A stretch of 16,715 nt of DNA from PFJX01 sp038215555 (GTDB lineage: Bacteria; Pseudomonadota; Gammaproteobacteria; Burkholderiales; Thiobacillaceae). The notes below the pieces were generated by a model that was not told the origin of the DNA, searched no databases, and saw only the letters and a list, made by a program, of their open reading frames with translations. The stretch is from NCBI GenBank assembly GCA_038215555.1, contig JBBQQT010000072.1:1-16715 (forward strand), read 5' to 3'. The position numbers and the translations under genes were made by a program. Shown piece after piece: positions 7,116 through 13,529 of this stretch (position 1 is the first letter of the stretch; each line of letters begins with the position of its first letter).

Positions 7116-9500
7116 TCAGTACGGCCACACCCAGGCATCAGCCGCCGGCAGGTCGACGCCGTTTTCATAGGCGTAATTGCGGCACTCGATCTGCATGTCG
7201 CGCAGCTTCTCCTTGACGTGGGCGCCGGCCACGCGCAATGACGGAATACGGTCGATGACGTCGATGGCCAGGCTGAAGCGGTCGATTTCGTTCTGGATCG
7301 CCAGCTCCAGCGGCGTGTTGATGCTGCCCTTTTCCTTGTAGCCGCGCACATGCATGTTGACGTGGTTGTGGCGGCGGTAGGCCAGACGATGGATCAGCCA
7401 GGGATAGCCGTGGAAGTTGAAGATCACCGGCTTGTCGAGGGTGAACAGGCTGTCGAAATCCTTGTCGCTCAAACCATGCGGGTGTTCGCTGGCCGGGGTC
7501 AGCTTGTACAGGTCGACGACGTTGACGAAACGCACTTTCAGGTCGGGGAAGTTCTCCCGCAGCAGCACGGTGGCGGCCAGCGCTTCCTTGGTCGGAATGT
7601 CGCCGGCGCTGGCCATCACCACATCCGGTTCCTGCCCGGCGTCGTTGCTGGCCCACTCCCAGATGCCGATGCCCTTGGTGCAATGTTTGATCGCCGCATC
7701 CATGTCCAGATACTGCAAGTGCTTCTGCTTGTCGCAGACGATGACGTTGATGTAATCGGTGCTTTCCAGGCAATGTGCGGCGGTCGCCAGCAGCGTGTTC
7801 ACATCCGCCGGCAGGTAGATGCGGGTGACTTCCGGGCTTTTGTTCACCACCACGTCGAGGAAGCCGGGATCCTGATGCGTGAAGCCGTTGTGATCCTGCC
7901 GCCAGACGGTCGAGGTGATCAGCAGGTTGAGCGACGATACCGGCGCGCGCCACGGTACTTCCTTCGACATCGCCAACCATTTGGCGTGCTGGTTGAACAT
8001 CGAGTCGATGACGTGAACAAAGGCTTCGTAGGTCGAGAAGAAGCCGTGCCGGCCGGACAGCAGATAGCCTTCCAGCCAGCCTTCCAGCGTGTGTTCCGAC
8101 AACATTTCCATGACCCGGCCATCGGGCGACAACTCACTGCCGCCGGCGTCTTCCGGGTAGATGTCGGCCAGCCAGGTCTTCTTGCTGACTTCGTAGATAT
8201 TGTCGAGTTTGTTGGAGGCGTTTTCGTCCGGGCCGAAGACGCGGAAGTTGTGCATGTTCTGCGCCATTGTGTCGCGCAGCAACTTGCCCAGTGGGCGGGT
8301 GTTTTCCGCCGTGATCTTGCCCGGTCCAGGCAATTCCGCCGCGTAAGCGCGGAAATCCGGCAGGCGCAGCGCGCGCCGCAGCAAGCCGCCGTTGGCATGC
8401 GGGTTGGCGCTCATGCGCCGGTTGCCCTTGGGCGCCAACGCCTTCAAATCCGCGCGTAGCCGGCCGCTCTCGTCGAACAGGTTTTCCGGCGCGTAGCTGT
8501 GCAACCAGGCTTCGAGCTGTTGCAGGTGCGCCGGATTGCCACGCACGTCGGCGATGGGCACCTGATGCGAGCGCCAGAAACCTTCCACTTTCTTGCCATC
8601 CACTTCGGCCGGGCCGGTCCAGCCCTTCGGCGAGCGCAGCACGATCATCGGCCAGCGCGGGCGACCGGGAATGCCGCTGGCGCGGGTTTCAGCCTGGATG
8701 CGACGGATTTCCAGCACGCAGGTTTCCAGTACGTCGGCCATGCGCGCGTGCATGGTCAGCGGGTCGGTGCCCTCGACAAAATAGGGGGTCCAGCCGTAGC
8801 CCTTGAACAGGTTTTCCAGTTCTTCGTGCGAGATGCGCGCCAGAATGGTCGGGTTGTTGATCTTGTAACCGTTGAGGTGAAGGATCGGCAGCACCGCGCC
8901 ATCGCGGATCGGATTGAGAAACTTGTTGGAATGCCAAGAGGTGGCCAGCGGTGCGGTTTCCGCCTCGCCATCGCCCACCATCACCGCCACCAGCAGGTCC
9001 GGGTTGTCGTAGGCCGCGCCGAAAGCATGCGACACGCTGTAGCCGAGTTCGCCGCCTTCGTGGATAGAGCCCGGGGTTTCCGGCGTGCAATGGCTGCCGA
9101 TGCCGCCGGGGAAGGAGAACTCCTTGAAGAACTGGCGCATGCCTTCCACATCTTCGCTCTTGTTCGGGTAAACCTCGCTGTAGAACCCTTCCAGATAGGC
9201 CGGCGCCAGAATGCCGGGCGCGCCATGGCCGGGGCCGGCCATGAAGATGGCGTCCAGGTCGTACTTGTTGATCAGCCGGTTCAGATGCACCCAGGCAAAG
9301 CTCAAGCCGGGACTGGCGCCCCAATGGCCGAGCAGTCGGCGCTTGATGTGCTCGGGTTGCAGCGGCTCGCGCAGCAGCGGGTTGTCGCGCAGGAAGATCA
9401 TCCCCGCCGCCAGGTAGTTGCAGGCGCTCCAGTAGGCGTTGATCTTCTCCAGTTCCTCGCTGGAGAGCGTGGTATCGAAAATCGGGGCGGTCGCGTTCAT
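7116..9500 (-). CDS. xfp: xylulose-5-phosphate/fructose-6-phosphate phosphoketolase (794 aa)
   Basis: A thiamine-diphosphate enzyme that cleaves xylulose 5-phosphate (and often fructose 6-phosphate) with inorganic phosphate to acetyl phosphate plus glyceraldehyde 3-phosphate (or erythrose 4-phosphate). The whole family pattern is present: HWGASPGLSFAWVHLNRLI, AGPGHGAPGILAPAYLEG, the TPP-binding GDGEAETAPLATSWHSNKF with GDG at residues 176-178, LHLNGYKINNPT, and HNGFTHQDPGFLDVV in the second half. The length matches the roughly 790-aa family norm. ATG 9500 has a strong AGGAAGGA Shine-Dalgarno (complement of 9507-9514) six bases upstream. It is the first gene of an xfp-glgP operon, and its acetyl phosphate can be used by the acetate kinase encoded at 12142-13320. 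Sequence alone does not tell single (Xu5P) from dual (Xu5P/F6P) specificity. Confidence 0.97.
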   Translation of the reverse strand: MNATAPIFDTTLSSEELEKINAYWSACNYLAAGMIFLRDNPLLREPLQPEHIKRRLLGHWGASPGLSFAWVHLNRLINKYDLDAIFMAGPGHGAPGILAPAYLEGFYSEVYPNKSEDVEGMRQFFKEFSFPGGIGSHCTPETPGSIHEGGELGYSVSHAFGAAYDNPDLLVAVMVGDGEAETAPLATSWHSNKFLNPIRDGAVLPILHLNGYKINNPTILARISHEELENLFKGYGWTPYFVEGTDPLTMHARMADVLETCVLEIRRIQAETRASGIPGRPRWPMIVLRSPKGWTGPAEVDGKKVEGFWRSHQVPIADVRGNPAHLQQLEAWLHSYAPENLFDESGRLRADLKALAPKGNRRMSANPHANGGLLRRALRLPDFRAYAAELPGPGKITAENTRPLGKLLRDTMAQNMHNFRVFGPDENASNKLDNIYEVSKKTWLADIYPEDAGGSELSPDGRVMEMLSEHTLEGWLEGYLLSGRHGFFSTYEAFVHVIDSMFNQHAKWLAMSKEVPWRAPVSSLNLLITSTVWRQDHNGFTHQDPGFLDVVVNKSPEVTRIYLPADVNTLLATAAHCLESTDYINVIVCDKQKHLQYLDMDAAIKHCTKGIGIWEWASNDAGQEPDVVMASAGDIPTKEALAATVLLRENFPDLKVRFVNVVDLYKLTPASEHPHGLSDKDFDSLFTLDKPVIFNFHGYPWLIHRLAYRRHNHVNMHVRGYKEKGSINTPLELAIQNEIDRFSLAIDVIDRIPSLRVAGAHVKEKLRDMQIECRNYAYENGVDLPAADAWVWPY

Positions 9501-9667
9501 CAGCTTTCCTTCCTGGCAGGTTGGACATCAGGTGCCCGCCATTCTTCGCCGCCAAGATTACAAATTTGCTGCCGTCGATCATGCGCGGTTCAGCCGATCA
9601 AATTCCGCTTGTTCAGGGGACGCGCATGCCGCGTGGCAATAGTTCCGTTGCGCTTCCTGATCTAGCG
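9501..9667. other. intergenic region between divergent xfp and the basic-tailed gene
   Basis: This stretch must hold the xfp promoter. I found no convincing -35/-10 pair, no FNR-type TTGAT-N4-ATCAA site and no PhoB-like repeat in it. Apart from the xfp ribosome-binding site (9507-9514), nothing specific can be supported. Confidence 0.4.
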
Positions 9668-9690
9668 TATAAACTGTTTATATCGTTTAT
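9668..9690 (+). promoter_or_regulatory. AT-rich operator-like palindrome plus third half-site
   Basis: TATAAAC-T-GTTTATA (9668-9682) is a perfect inverted repeat with 7-bp arms, followed by a third GTTTAT at 9685-9690. It lies 20-42 bp upstream of the ATG at 9710, just before the AAAGGAG ribosome-binding site, in an otherwise GC-rich region. It could hold the -10 element and also be an operator. Autoregulation by the ribbon-helix-helix-like product downstream is a natural guess. Confidence 0.5.
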
Positions 9691-9709
9691 CAAAAAAGGA
9701 GCGTAGATC

Positions 9710-10213
9710 ATGGCTATCCGTAAAGTCGCCCAAAAAGTCCCCAAAATCGAAGCAGGCGAACTGCCCGCTGCCGCAAGCGAAATGCCGGTGGCGCAACCCG
9801 AAGTGGCAAAACCGCCAAGCAAGCGCGCGCCGAAGGTCGTCAAGCTTGCGCCCACTCCGGAAGACAAGCCGGTTGCAGTCCCTGTTGCGACACCACCGAA
9901 GCCGCGCGCCACGCGTGCCGCGAAGCAGGTGATCGAAGCCGCTCCAATAGCCGAACAGGCTAAACCAGCCAAACCGGCCAAGATCAGGCGTGCCAAGCTG
10001 GTGCGCGACAGTTACACGATGCCGGAAGCGGAACACGCGGTCATCACCGGGCTCAAGAAACGCTGCTTGAGTCTGGGTGTGGCGGCCAGAAAAAGCGAAG
10101 TCTTGCGTGCCGCGCTGGCGGTTCTGGCGAGGCTGAGCGATGCCGAAGTGGCGGCTGCGATCCAGGGGCTGGCGGTGATCAAGACCGGCAGGCCCGCCAA
10201 GGGCGCCAAGTAG
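9710..10213 (+). CDS. basic, Ala/Pro/Lys-tailed protein with RHH-like C-terminal domain (167 aa)
   Basis: Residues 1 to about 95 are low-complexity and rich in Ala, Pro, Lys and Arg (KPPSKRAPKVVKLAP, PAKPAKIRRAK), like a histone H1-type tail. The C-terminal 70 residues are ordered: a strand RDSYTMP, a helix EAEHAVITGLKKRCLSLG and a second helix KSEVLRAALAVLARL, ending KTGRPAKGAK. Strand-helix-helix is the pattern of ribbon-helix-helix DNA-binding proteins, and similar uncharacterised proteins are known in betaproteobacteria. DNA compaction or transcription control is the likely role, but no target is known. ATG 9710 has AAAGGAG nine bases upstream. An AT-rich palindrome sits directly in front, which may be its own operator. 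It is transcribed divergently from xfp. Confidence 0.8.
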   Translation: MAIRKVAQKVPKIEAGELPAAASEMPVAQPEVAKPPSKRAPKVVKLAPTPEDKPVAVPVATPPKPRATRAAKQVIEAAPIAEQAKPAKPAKIRRAKLVRDSYTMPEAEHAVITGLKKRCLSLGVAARKSEVLRAALAVLARLSDAEVAAAIQGLAVIKTGRPAKGAK

Positions 10214-10282
10214 GCGCCACCACTGCAGGCAATGGCCCTGCGGGCGATCAATCCGGCATGACGTTGGGCAAAGGGGAGCGCG

Positions 10283-11017
10283 ATGTTCAACTTGGCTTTC
10301 AATCCAACCAGACCGGCAATCCGGCGAGGGTTTGCGGGGTTCCTGGTTGTCTGCGCAGGCTTGTCCAGCCGGATTGCCGCGCCGGCTCCGGCAGATTGGT
10401 TCCCCGATCCGCCGGCTCTGCGGCACTATGTCTGGAGCTATCAGCCCTGCCTCACCTGCGAAGCTTATGCCTCGCCGCCGGCTTGGCAGCGGATGGCTGC
10501 GCTGGCCGGGTTGCAGGCGGTGCGCTTTTTCTATTCGCCCAACGAAAACCTCGGTCCGGCCTATTCCGCTGCGCCCGATGTCATTGTGCTGGCGCCTTCC
10601 GCCTTGAAGCTGGAGGCGTGCCAGCTTGCTTTCGTCATCGGACATGAAATTGTCCACATCGCGCAGCGCCATTTCGACGAAGACGCCAACGCGTTGTCGG
10701 TGTATTCCGGCAAGCCGGGCGACTGGACCGCTCGCGGCGAGGATGCCATGCAATTGAGCGAGGGAAATTTCGGGCTGGCTCTTCGCGTTTCACACTTGTG
10801 GCAAGCGCAGGAACAGGAAGCCGATTGGATCGGCGCGCTGCTTGCGGCGCAGGCCAGCGGTTGCAGCATCGAGTCCGGCGCGCTGGCGTATTTTCGGCAA
10901 GAGATCGAAGCCGGCGGCGGCGTTGCGGCCGCGCACGCGCCCAGCCTGGAACGCATCCGGCAACTGTTGCCCTTTGCAGATTCGGCGAAACGTCTGGTCG
11001 AGCTGGGGCCACGCTGA
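10283..11017 (+). CDS. secreted M48-like zinc metalloprotease (244 aa)
   Basis: The zinc motif HEIVH (residues 121-125, in VIGHEIVHIAQRH) and a downstream EADWIG (E179, A180, D181) match the HExxH...ExxAD arrangement of M48 (Ste24/HtpX/BepA-like) gluzincins. The N-terminus has a basic stretch (RPAIRR) followed by a hydrophobic segment (GFAGFLVVCAGLSS) and AAPAPA, consistent with a Sec signal peptide cut near residue 35-40. The LVVC there is not a proper lipobox, because V precedes the Cys. The mature region has a CLTC pair (residues 57-60) that might form a disulfide or bind metal. There is no tetratricopeptide tail of the BepA kind, so this is a minimal protease domain, probably periplasmic. 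AAGGGGAG gives a good ribosome-binding site. The substrate is unknown. Confidence 0.85.
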   Translation: MFNLAFNPTRPAIRRGFAGFLVVCAGLSSRIAAPAPADWFPDPPALRHYVWSYQPCLTCEAYASPPAWQRMAALAGLQAVRFFYSPNENLGPAYSAAPDVIVLAPSALKLEACQLAFVIGHEIVHIAQRHFDEDANALSVYSGKPGDWTARGEDAMQLSEGNFGLALRVSHLWQAQEQEADWIGALLAAQASGCSIESGALAYFRQEIEAGGGVAAAHAPSLERIRQLLPFADSAKRLVELGPR

Positions 11018-11038
11018 CTCCCTGCCGCCTTGATATCG

Positions 11039-11078
11039 GTGTCATGGCGGTGTCATGTTTGTGTCATCTCGGTCGCAT
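11039..11078 (+). promoter_or_regulatory. putative PhoB box array upstream of ppk2
   Basis: Three perfect GTGTCAT repeats at 11039-11045, 11050-11056 and 11061-11067, each 11 bp apart, plus a degenerate fourth (GTCGCAT, 11072-11078, 5 of 7) in phase. The E. coli Pho box is a 7-bp direct repeat close to CTGTCAT with a 4-bp spacer, i.e. the same 11-bp period. A possible -10 (TATCGT, 11096-11101) lies downstream. The site ends 91 bp before the ppk2 ATG, so ppk2 is probably induced by phosphate limitation. Binding is inferred. Confidence 0.75.
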
Positions 11079-11169
11079 AGAGTGCGTGCTTTCGCTATCG
11101 TCCGAAGTACGCCCGCAACAGCCTGGGCGAGCCTTCCGGGCAGCGCTTCAGCCGCCGACAAGGATTTTC

Positions 11170-12099
11170 ATGAACGCAGACAAGACCCATGAACGGATCG
11201 AATTCGAACGTCGAGTACACGACGAAATGCTGGACAGCTTCGATGAAGAATTGGAGATGGAGATTGATGACGACCGCATGAACGAACTGATCGGAGAGGC
11301 GACGGCGTCAGCGGCGTCTTCCACGGATCGGGAACGACATTTCTATTTCAAGGAGTTGTTCCGCCTGCAGGGCGAATTGGTCAAGCTGCAGGACTGGGTG
11401 GTGCACAACAAGCTCAAGGTGGTGGTTCTGTTCGAAGGCCGCGATGCGGCTGGCAAGGGGGGGGTGATCAAGCGCATCACTCAGCGCCTCAATCCGCGCG
11501 TCTGCCGCGTCGCGGCGCTGCCGGCGCCGAGCGAGCGCGAACGTAGCCAGTGGTATTTCCAGCGCTACGTCTCGCATCTGCCGGCCGGCGGCGAAATCGT
11601 TCTGTTCGATCGCAGTTGGTACAACCGCGCCGGTGTGGAAAAGGTCATGGGCTTCTGCAGCGACGAGGATTACGAGGAGTTCTTCCGGACCGTGCCGGAG
11701 TTCGAGAAGATGCTGATCCGCTCCGGCATCATCCTGATCAAGTACTGGTTCTCGATCACCGATGACGAACAGAACCTGCGCTTCATGATGCGCATCCACG
11801 ACCCGCTGAAGCAGTGGAAGCTGAGCCCGATGGACATGGAATCGCGGCGCCGCTGGGAGCAATACACCAAGGCCAAGGAAATCATGCTGGAGCGCACCCA
11901 CATCCCGGAAGCGCCCTGGCGGATTATTGAGGCGGTGGACAAGAAAAAGGCGCGGCTCAACTGCATCCACCACTTGCTGAGTCAGGTGCCTTACCAGGAA
12001 ATCGAACGTGAAGCGGTGACCTTGCCGGCTCGGGTGCATAACCCGGACTATCTGCGCAACCCGGTGCCGCAAGACATGTTCGTGCCGCAGGTTTTTTGA
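11170..12099 (+). CDS. ppk2: polyphosphate kinase 2 family protein (309 aa)
   Basis: PPK2 enzymes transfer phosphate between polyphosphate and nucleotides (commonly polyP + GDP/ADP to GTP/ATP, or AMP to ADP, depending on class). The P-loop GRDAAGKGG (residues 90-98, K96), the Walker B-like FDRSWYNRAGVE with D147, and the lid region HDPLKQWKLSPMDMESRRRWEQYTKAKE are all intact. The length of about 300 aa and the single domain fit class I. An acidic N-terminal extension (DEELEMEIDDD) precedes the fold. The frame is open upstream to 10798, but that overlaps the protease gene; ATG 11170 is the first start after it. An in-phase GTGTCAT array upstream suggests PhoB control. The P-loop codons contain a run of eight G (11457-11464). 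The preferred nucleotide cannot be read from the sequence. Confidence 0.95.
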   Translation: MNADKTHERIEFERRVHDEMLDSFDEELEMEIDDDRMNELIGEATASAASSTDRERHFYFKELFRLQGELVKLQDWVVHNKLKVVVLFEGRDAAGKGGVIKRITQRLNPRVCRVAALPAPSERERSQWYFQRYVSHLPAGGEIVLFDRSWYNRAGVEKVMGFCSDEDYEEFFRTVPEFEKMLIRSGIILIKYWFSITDDEQNLRFMMRIHDPLKQWKLSPMDMESRRRWEQYTKAKEIMLERTHIPEAPWRIIEAVDKKKARLNCIHHLLSQVPYQEIEREAVTLPARVHNPDYLRNPVPQDMFVPQVF

Positions 12100-12121
12100 G
12101 GCAATCGTCCCGGTATCGCAC

Positions 12122-12140
12122 TGGCGCGAGCCTGTTTTTG
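12122..12140 (+). terminator. possible short terminator after ppk2
   Basis: GGC-GCGA-GCC followed by TGTTTTTG lies in the 42-bp gap between convergent ppk2 and ackA. The stem is only 3 bp (5 if a mismatch is allowed) but is followed by five T, so it is a weak intrinsic terminator candidate for ppk2. Confidence 0.3.
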
Positions 12141-12141
12141 G

Positions 12142-13320
12142 TTATTCCTGGCGTGTCAAACGCCATGTATCGCGGGCGATTACCCATTCCTCGTTGGTCG
12201 GGATGACCCAGGCAGAAATCGGGCTGTCAGCCTGGCTGATGCGCGGGCGGTGGTGGTTGTTGGCGTCTTCGTCCAGATGCAGTCCGAGCCAGGCGAGCCG
12301 CTGGCAGACGGCGGCGCGGACTGGCGCGGCATGTTCGCCGATGCCGGCGGTGAACACCAGGGCGTCGATACCCCCGGCGGCGACCGCGTGGCTGGCCACC
12401 GCCTGACTGATCCGGTAGGCGAACAGCGCCAGCGCCTCGGCGGCATGCGGGTGGTCGCTCGCCAGCAACGCGCGCACATCACTGCTGATGCCGGAGTAGC
12501 CCAGAAGGCCGCTGCCATGGCTGAGCAGGTCTTCGAGTTGATCAAGGCGCATGCCTTCCTCGCGCAACAGATAAAGCAGCACGCCGGGGTCGATGGCGCC
12601 GCAGCGGGTGCCCATGGGAAGGCCATCCAGGGGCGTGAAGCTCATCGAGGTTTCAACGCTGCGGCGTTGCTGCATGGCGCACACGCTGGCGCCGTTTCCC
12701 AGGTGGGCCACGATCACCCGCCCCTCGGCGGCTACACCCAGATAGTCGGGCAGCACACTGGCGATGTACGCGTAGGAGAGACCGTGGAAGCCATAGCGGC
12801 GAATGCCGCGCGCGGCCATTTCGCGCGGCAGCGCAAAGTGTTTTGCCACGTCGGGCAAGCTGTGGTGGAAAGCGGTATCGAAACAGGCGACTTGCGGCAA
12901 ATCGGGCAGCAGTTCGGCCAGTGCGCGGATGGCGCCCAGGTTGTGCGGCTGGTGCAGAGGGCTGAGTGGGATCAGTTTTTCCAGCTTGGCAAGAACCTGA
13001 TCGTCCACGCGCGCGGGTTGGCTGAATTCGGCGCCACCATGAACCACGCGGTGCCCCGCCGCGCGCAGCGTCAGACCGGGGTTGCTGTTCTGCAGCCATT
13101 CGAGGACGAGGTGCAAGGCCTGCGCATGGGTTGCCGGGTTCACCGCCTGATCAAGCACGCTTCCCTTGTCGCGATGCTCGATGTGAAAGCGCCCACGCCG
13201 GCCGATTTCCTCGATCACGCCGCGATAGGCCGCGCTCGGTGCGGGGGCCGCATCCGCCGAATAAATGGCGAACTTCAGGCTGGAGGAGCCGGCATTGAGG
13301 ATCAGCAGAGCGGTTTGCAT
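12142..13320 (-). CDS. ackA: acetate kinase (392 aa)
   Basis: Catalyses acetyl phosphate + ADP to acetate + ATP (reversible). Family motifs are present: LNAGSSSLKF at residues 8-17, GHRVVHGG, the catalytic FDTAFHHSLP, HLGNGASV, and FTAGIGEHAAPVR near the C-terminus. The length is close to E. coli AckA (400 aa). The frame stays open to 13527, but residues before MQTALLILNAG do not belong to the family and would run into the regulatory region, so ATG 13320 is chosen; its Shine-Dalgarno is weak. It is convergent with ppk2 and divergent from btaA. No phosphotransacetylase gene is in the window, so acetyl phosphate from the phosphoketolase encoded at 7116-9500 is a likely substrate. Confidence 0.96.
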   Translation of the reverse strand: MQTALLILNAGSSSLKFAIYSADAAPAPSAAYRGVIEEIGRRGRFHIEHRDKGSVLDQAVNPATHAQALHLVLEWLQNSNPGLTLRAAGHRVVHGGAEFSQPARVDDQVLAKLEKLIPLSPLHQPHNLGAIRALAELLPDLPQVACFDTAFHHSLPDVAKHFALPREMAARGIRRYGFHGLSYAYIASVLPDYLGVAAEGRVIVAHLGNGASVCAMQQRRSVETSMSFTPLDGLPMGTRCGAIDPGVLLYLLREEGMRLDQLEDLLSHGSGLLGYSGISSDVRALLASDHPHAAEALALFAYRISQAVASHAVAAGGIDALVFTAGIGEHAAPVRAAVCQRLAWLGLHLDEDANNHHRPRISQADSPISAWVIPTNEEWVIARDTWRLTRQE

Positions 13321-13386
13321 GTGGGGTCCGGGGCAATGGATGCGGCTCGATGTTATCGGGCGATTGCTACAAGCGGGTATATGCAG

Positions 13387-13443
13387 TGCATGACGCTGCA
13401 TCCTGACACGGGGATATCCGTGCAGTAACAAACACGTCATGCA
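13387..13443. promoter_or_regulatory. inverted repeat with nested palindrome in the ackA-btaA divergent region
   Basis: TGCATGACG (13387-13395) and CGTCATGCA (13435-13443) are perfect 9-bp inverted arms. Between them lies CACGG-ggatat-CCGTG (13407-13422), a second inverted repeat. The position between divergent ackA and btaA suggests regulator binding or a hairpin; no known regulator is recognised. Confidence 0.4.
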
Positions 13444-13460
13444 AGTGAAATATGGCCGGC

Positions 13461-13478
13461 ATATCCCTGAAATATCCC
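13461..13478 (-). promoter_or_regulatory. tandem GGGATAT repeat, 11-bp period
   Basis: On the minus strand GGGATAT occurs at 13478-13472 and 13467-13461, separated by 4 bp; a third copy is on the plus strand at 13411-13417. A 7-mer with a 4-bp spacer is typical of response-regulator sites, but this sequence is not a Pho box. Confidence 0.4.
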
Positions 13479-13529
13479 CGTCATGCGCACGACTTAGCCT
13501 TGCAAACGTCCCTCTCGAATCCGTCATTC

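Noticed and set aside
7350..9665. Two long plus-strand open frames opposite xfp
   Set aside because: Antisense shadows of the phosphoketolase, rich in His/Gln/Arg/Ala without domain signatures.
10283..10400. Possible lipoprotein signal (LVVC) in the M48 protease
   Set aside because: Val at -1 is not accepted in a lipobox; an ordinary Sec signal fits better.
10798..11169. N-terminal extension of the ppk2 frame
   Set aside because: It overlaps the protease gene and crosses the Pho-box region; PPK2 homology starts after ATG 11170.
12250..13428. 392-codon plus-strand open frame opposite ackA
   Set aside because: Antisense to acetate kinase, no recognisable motif.
13321..13527. N-terminal extension of ackA
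   Set aside because: Acetate kinases begin at the ILNAGSSS strand; the upstream residues lie in the regulatory region.
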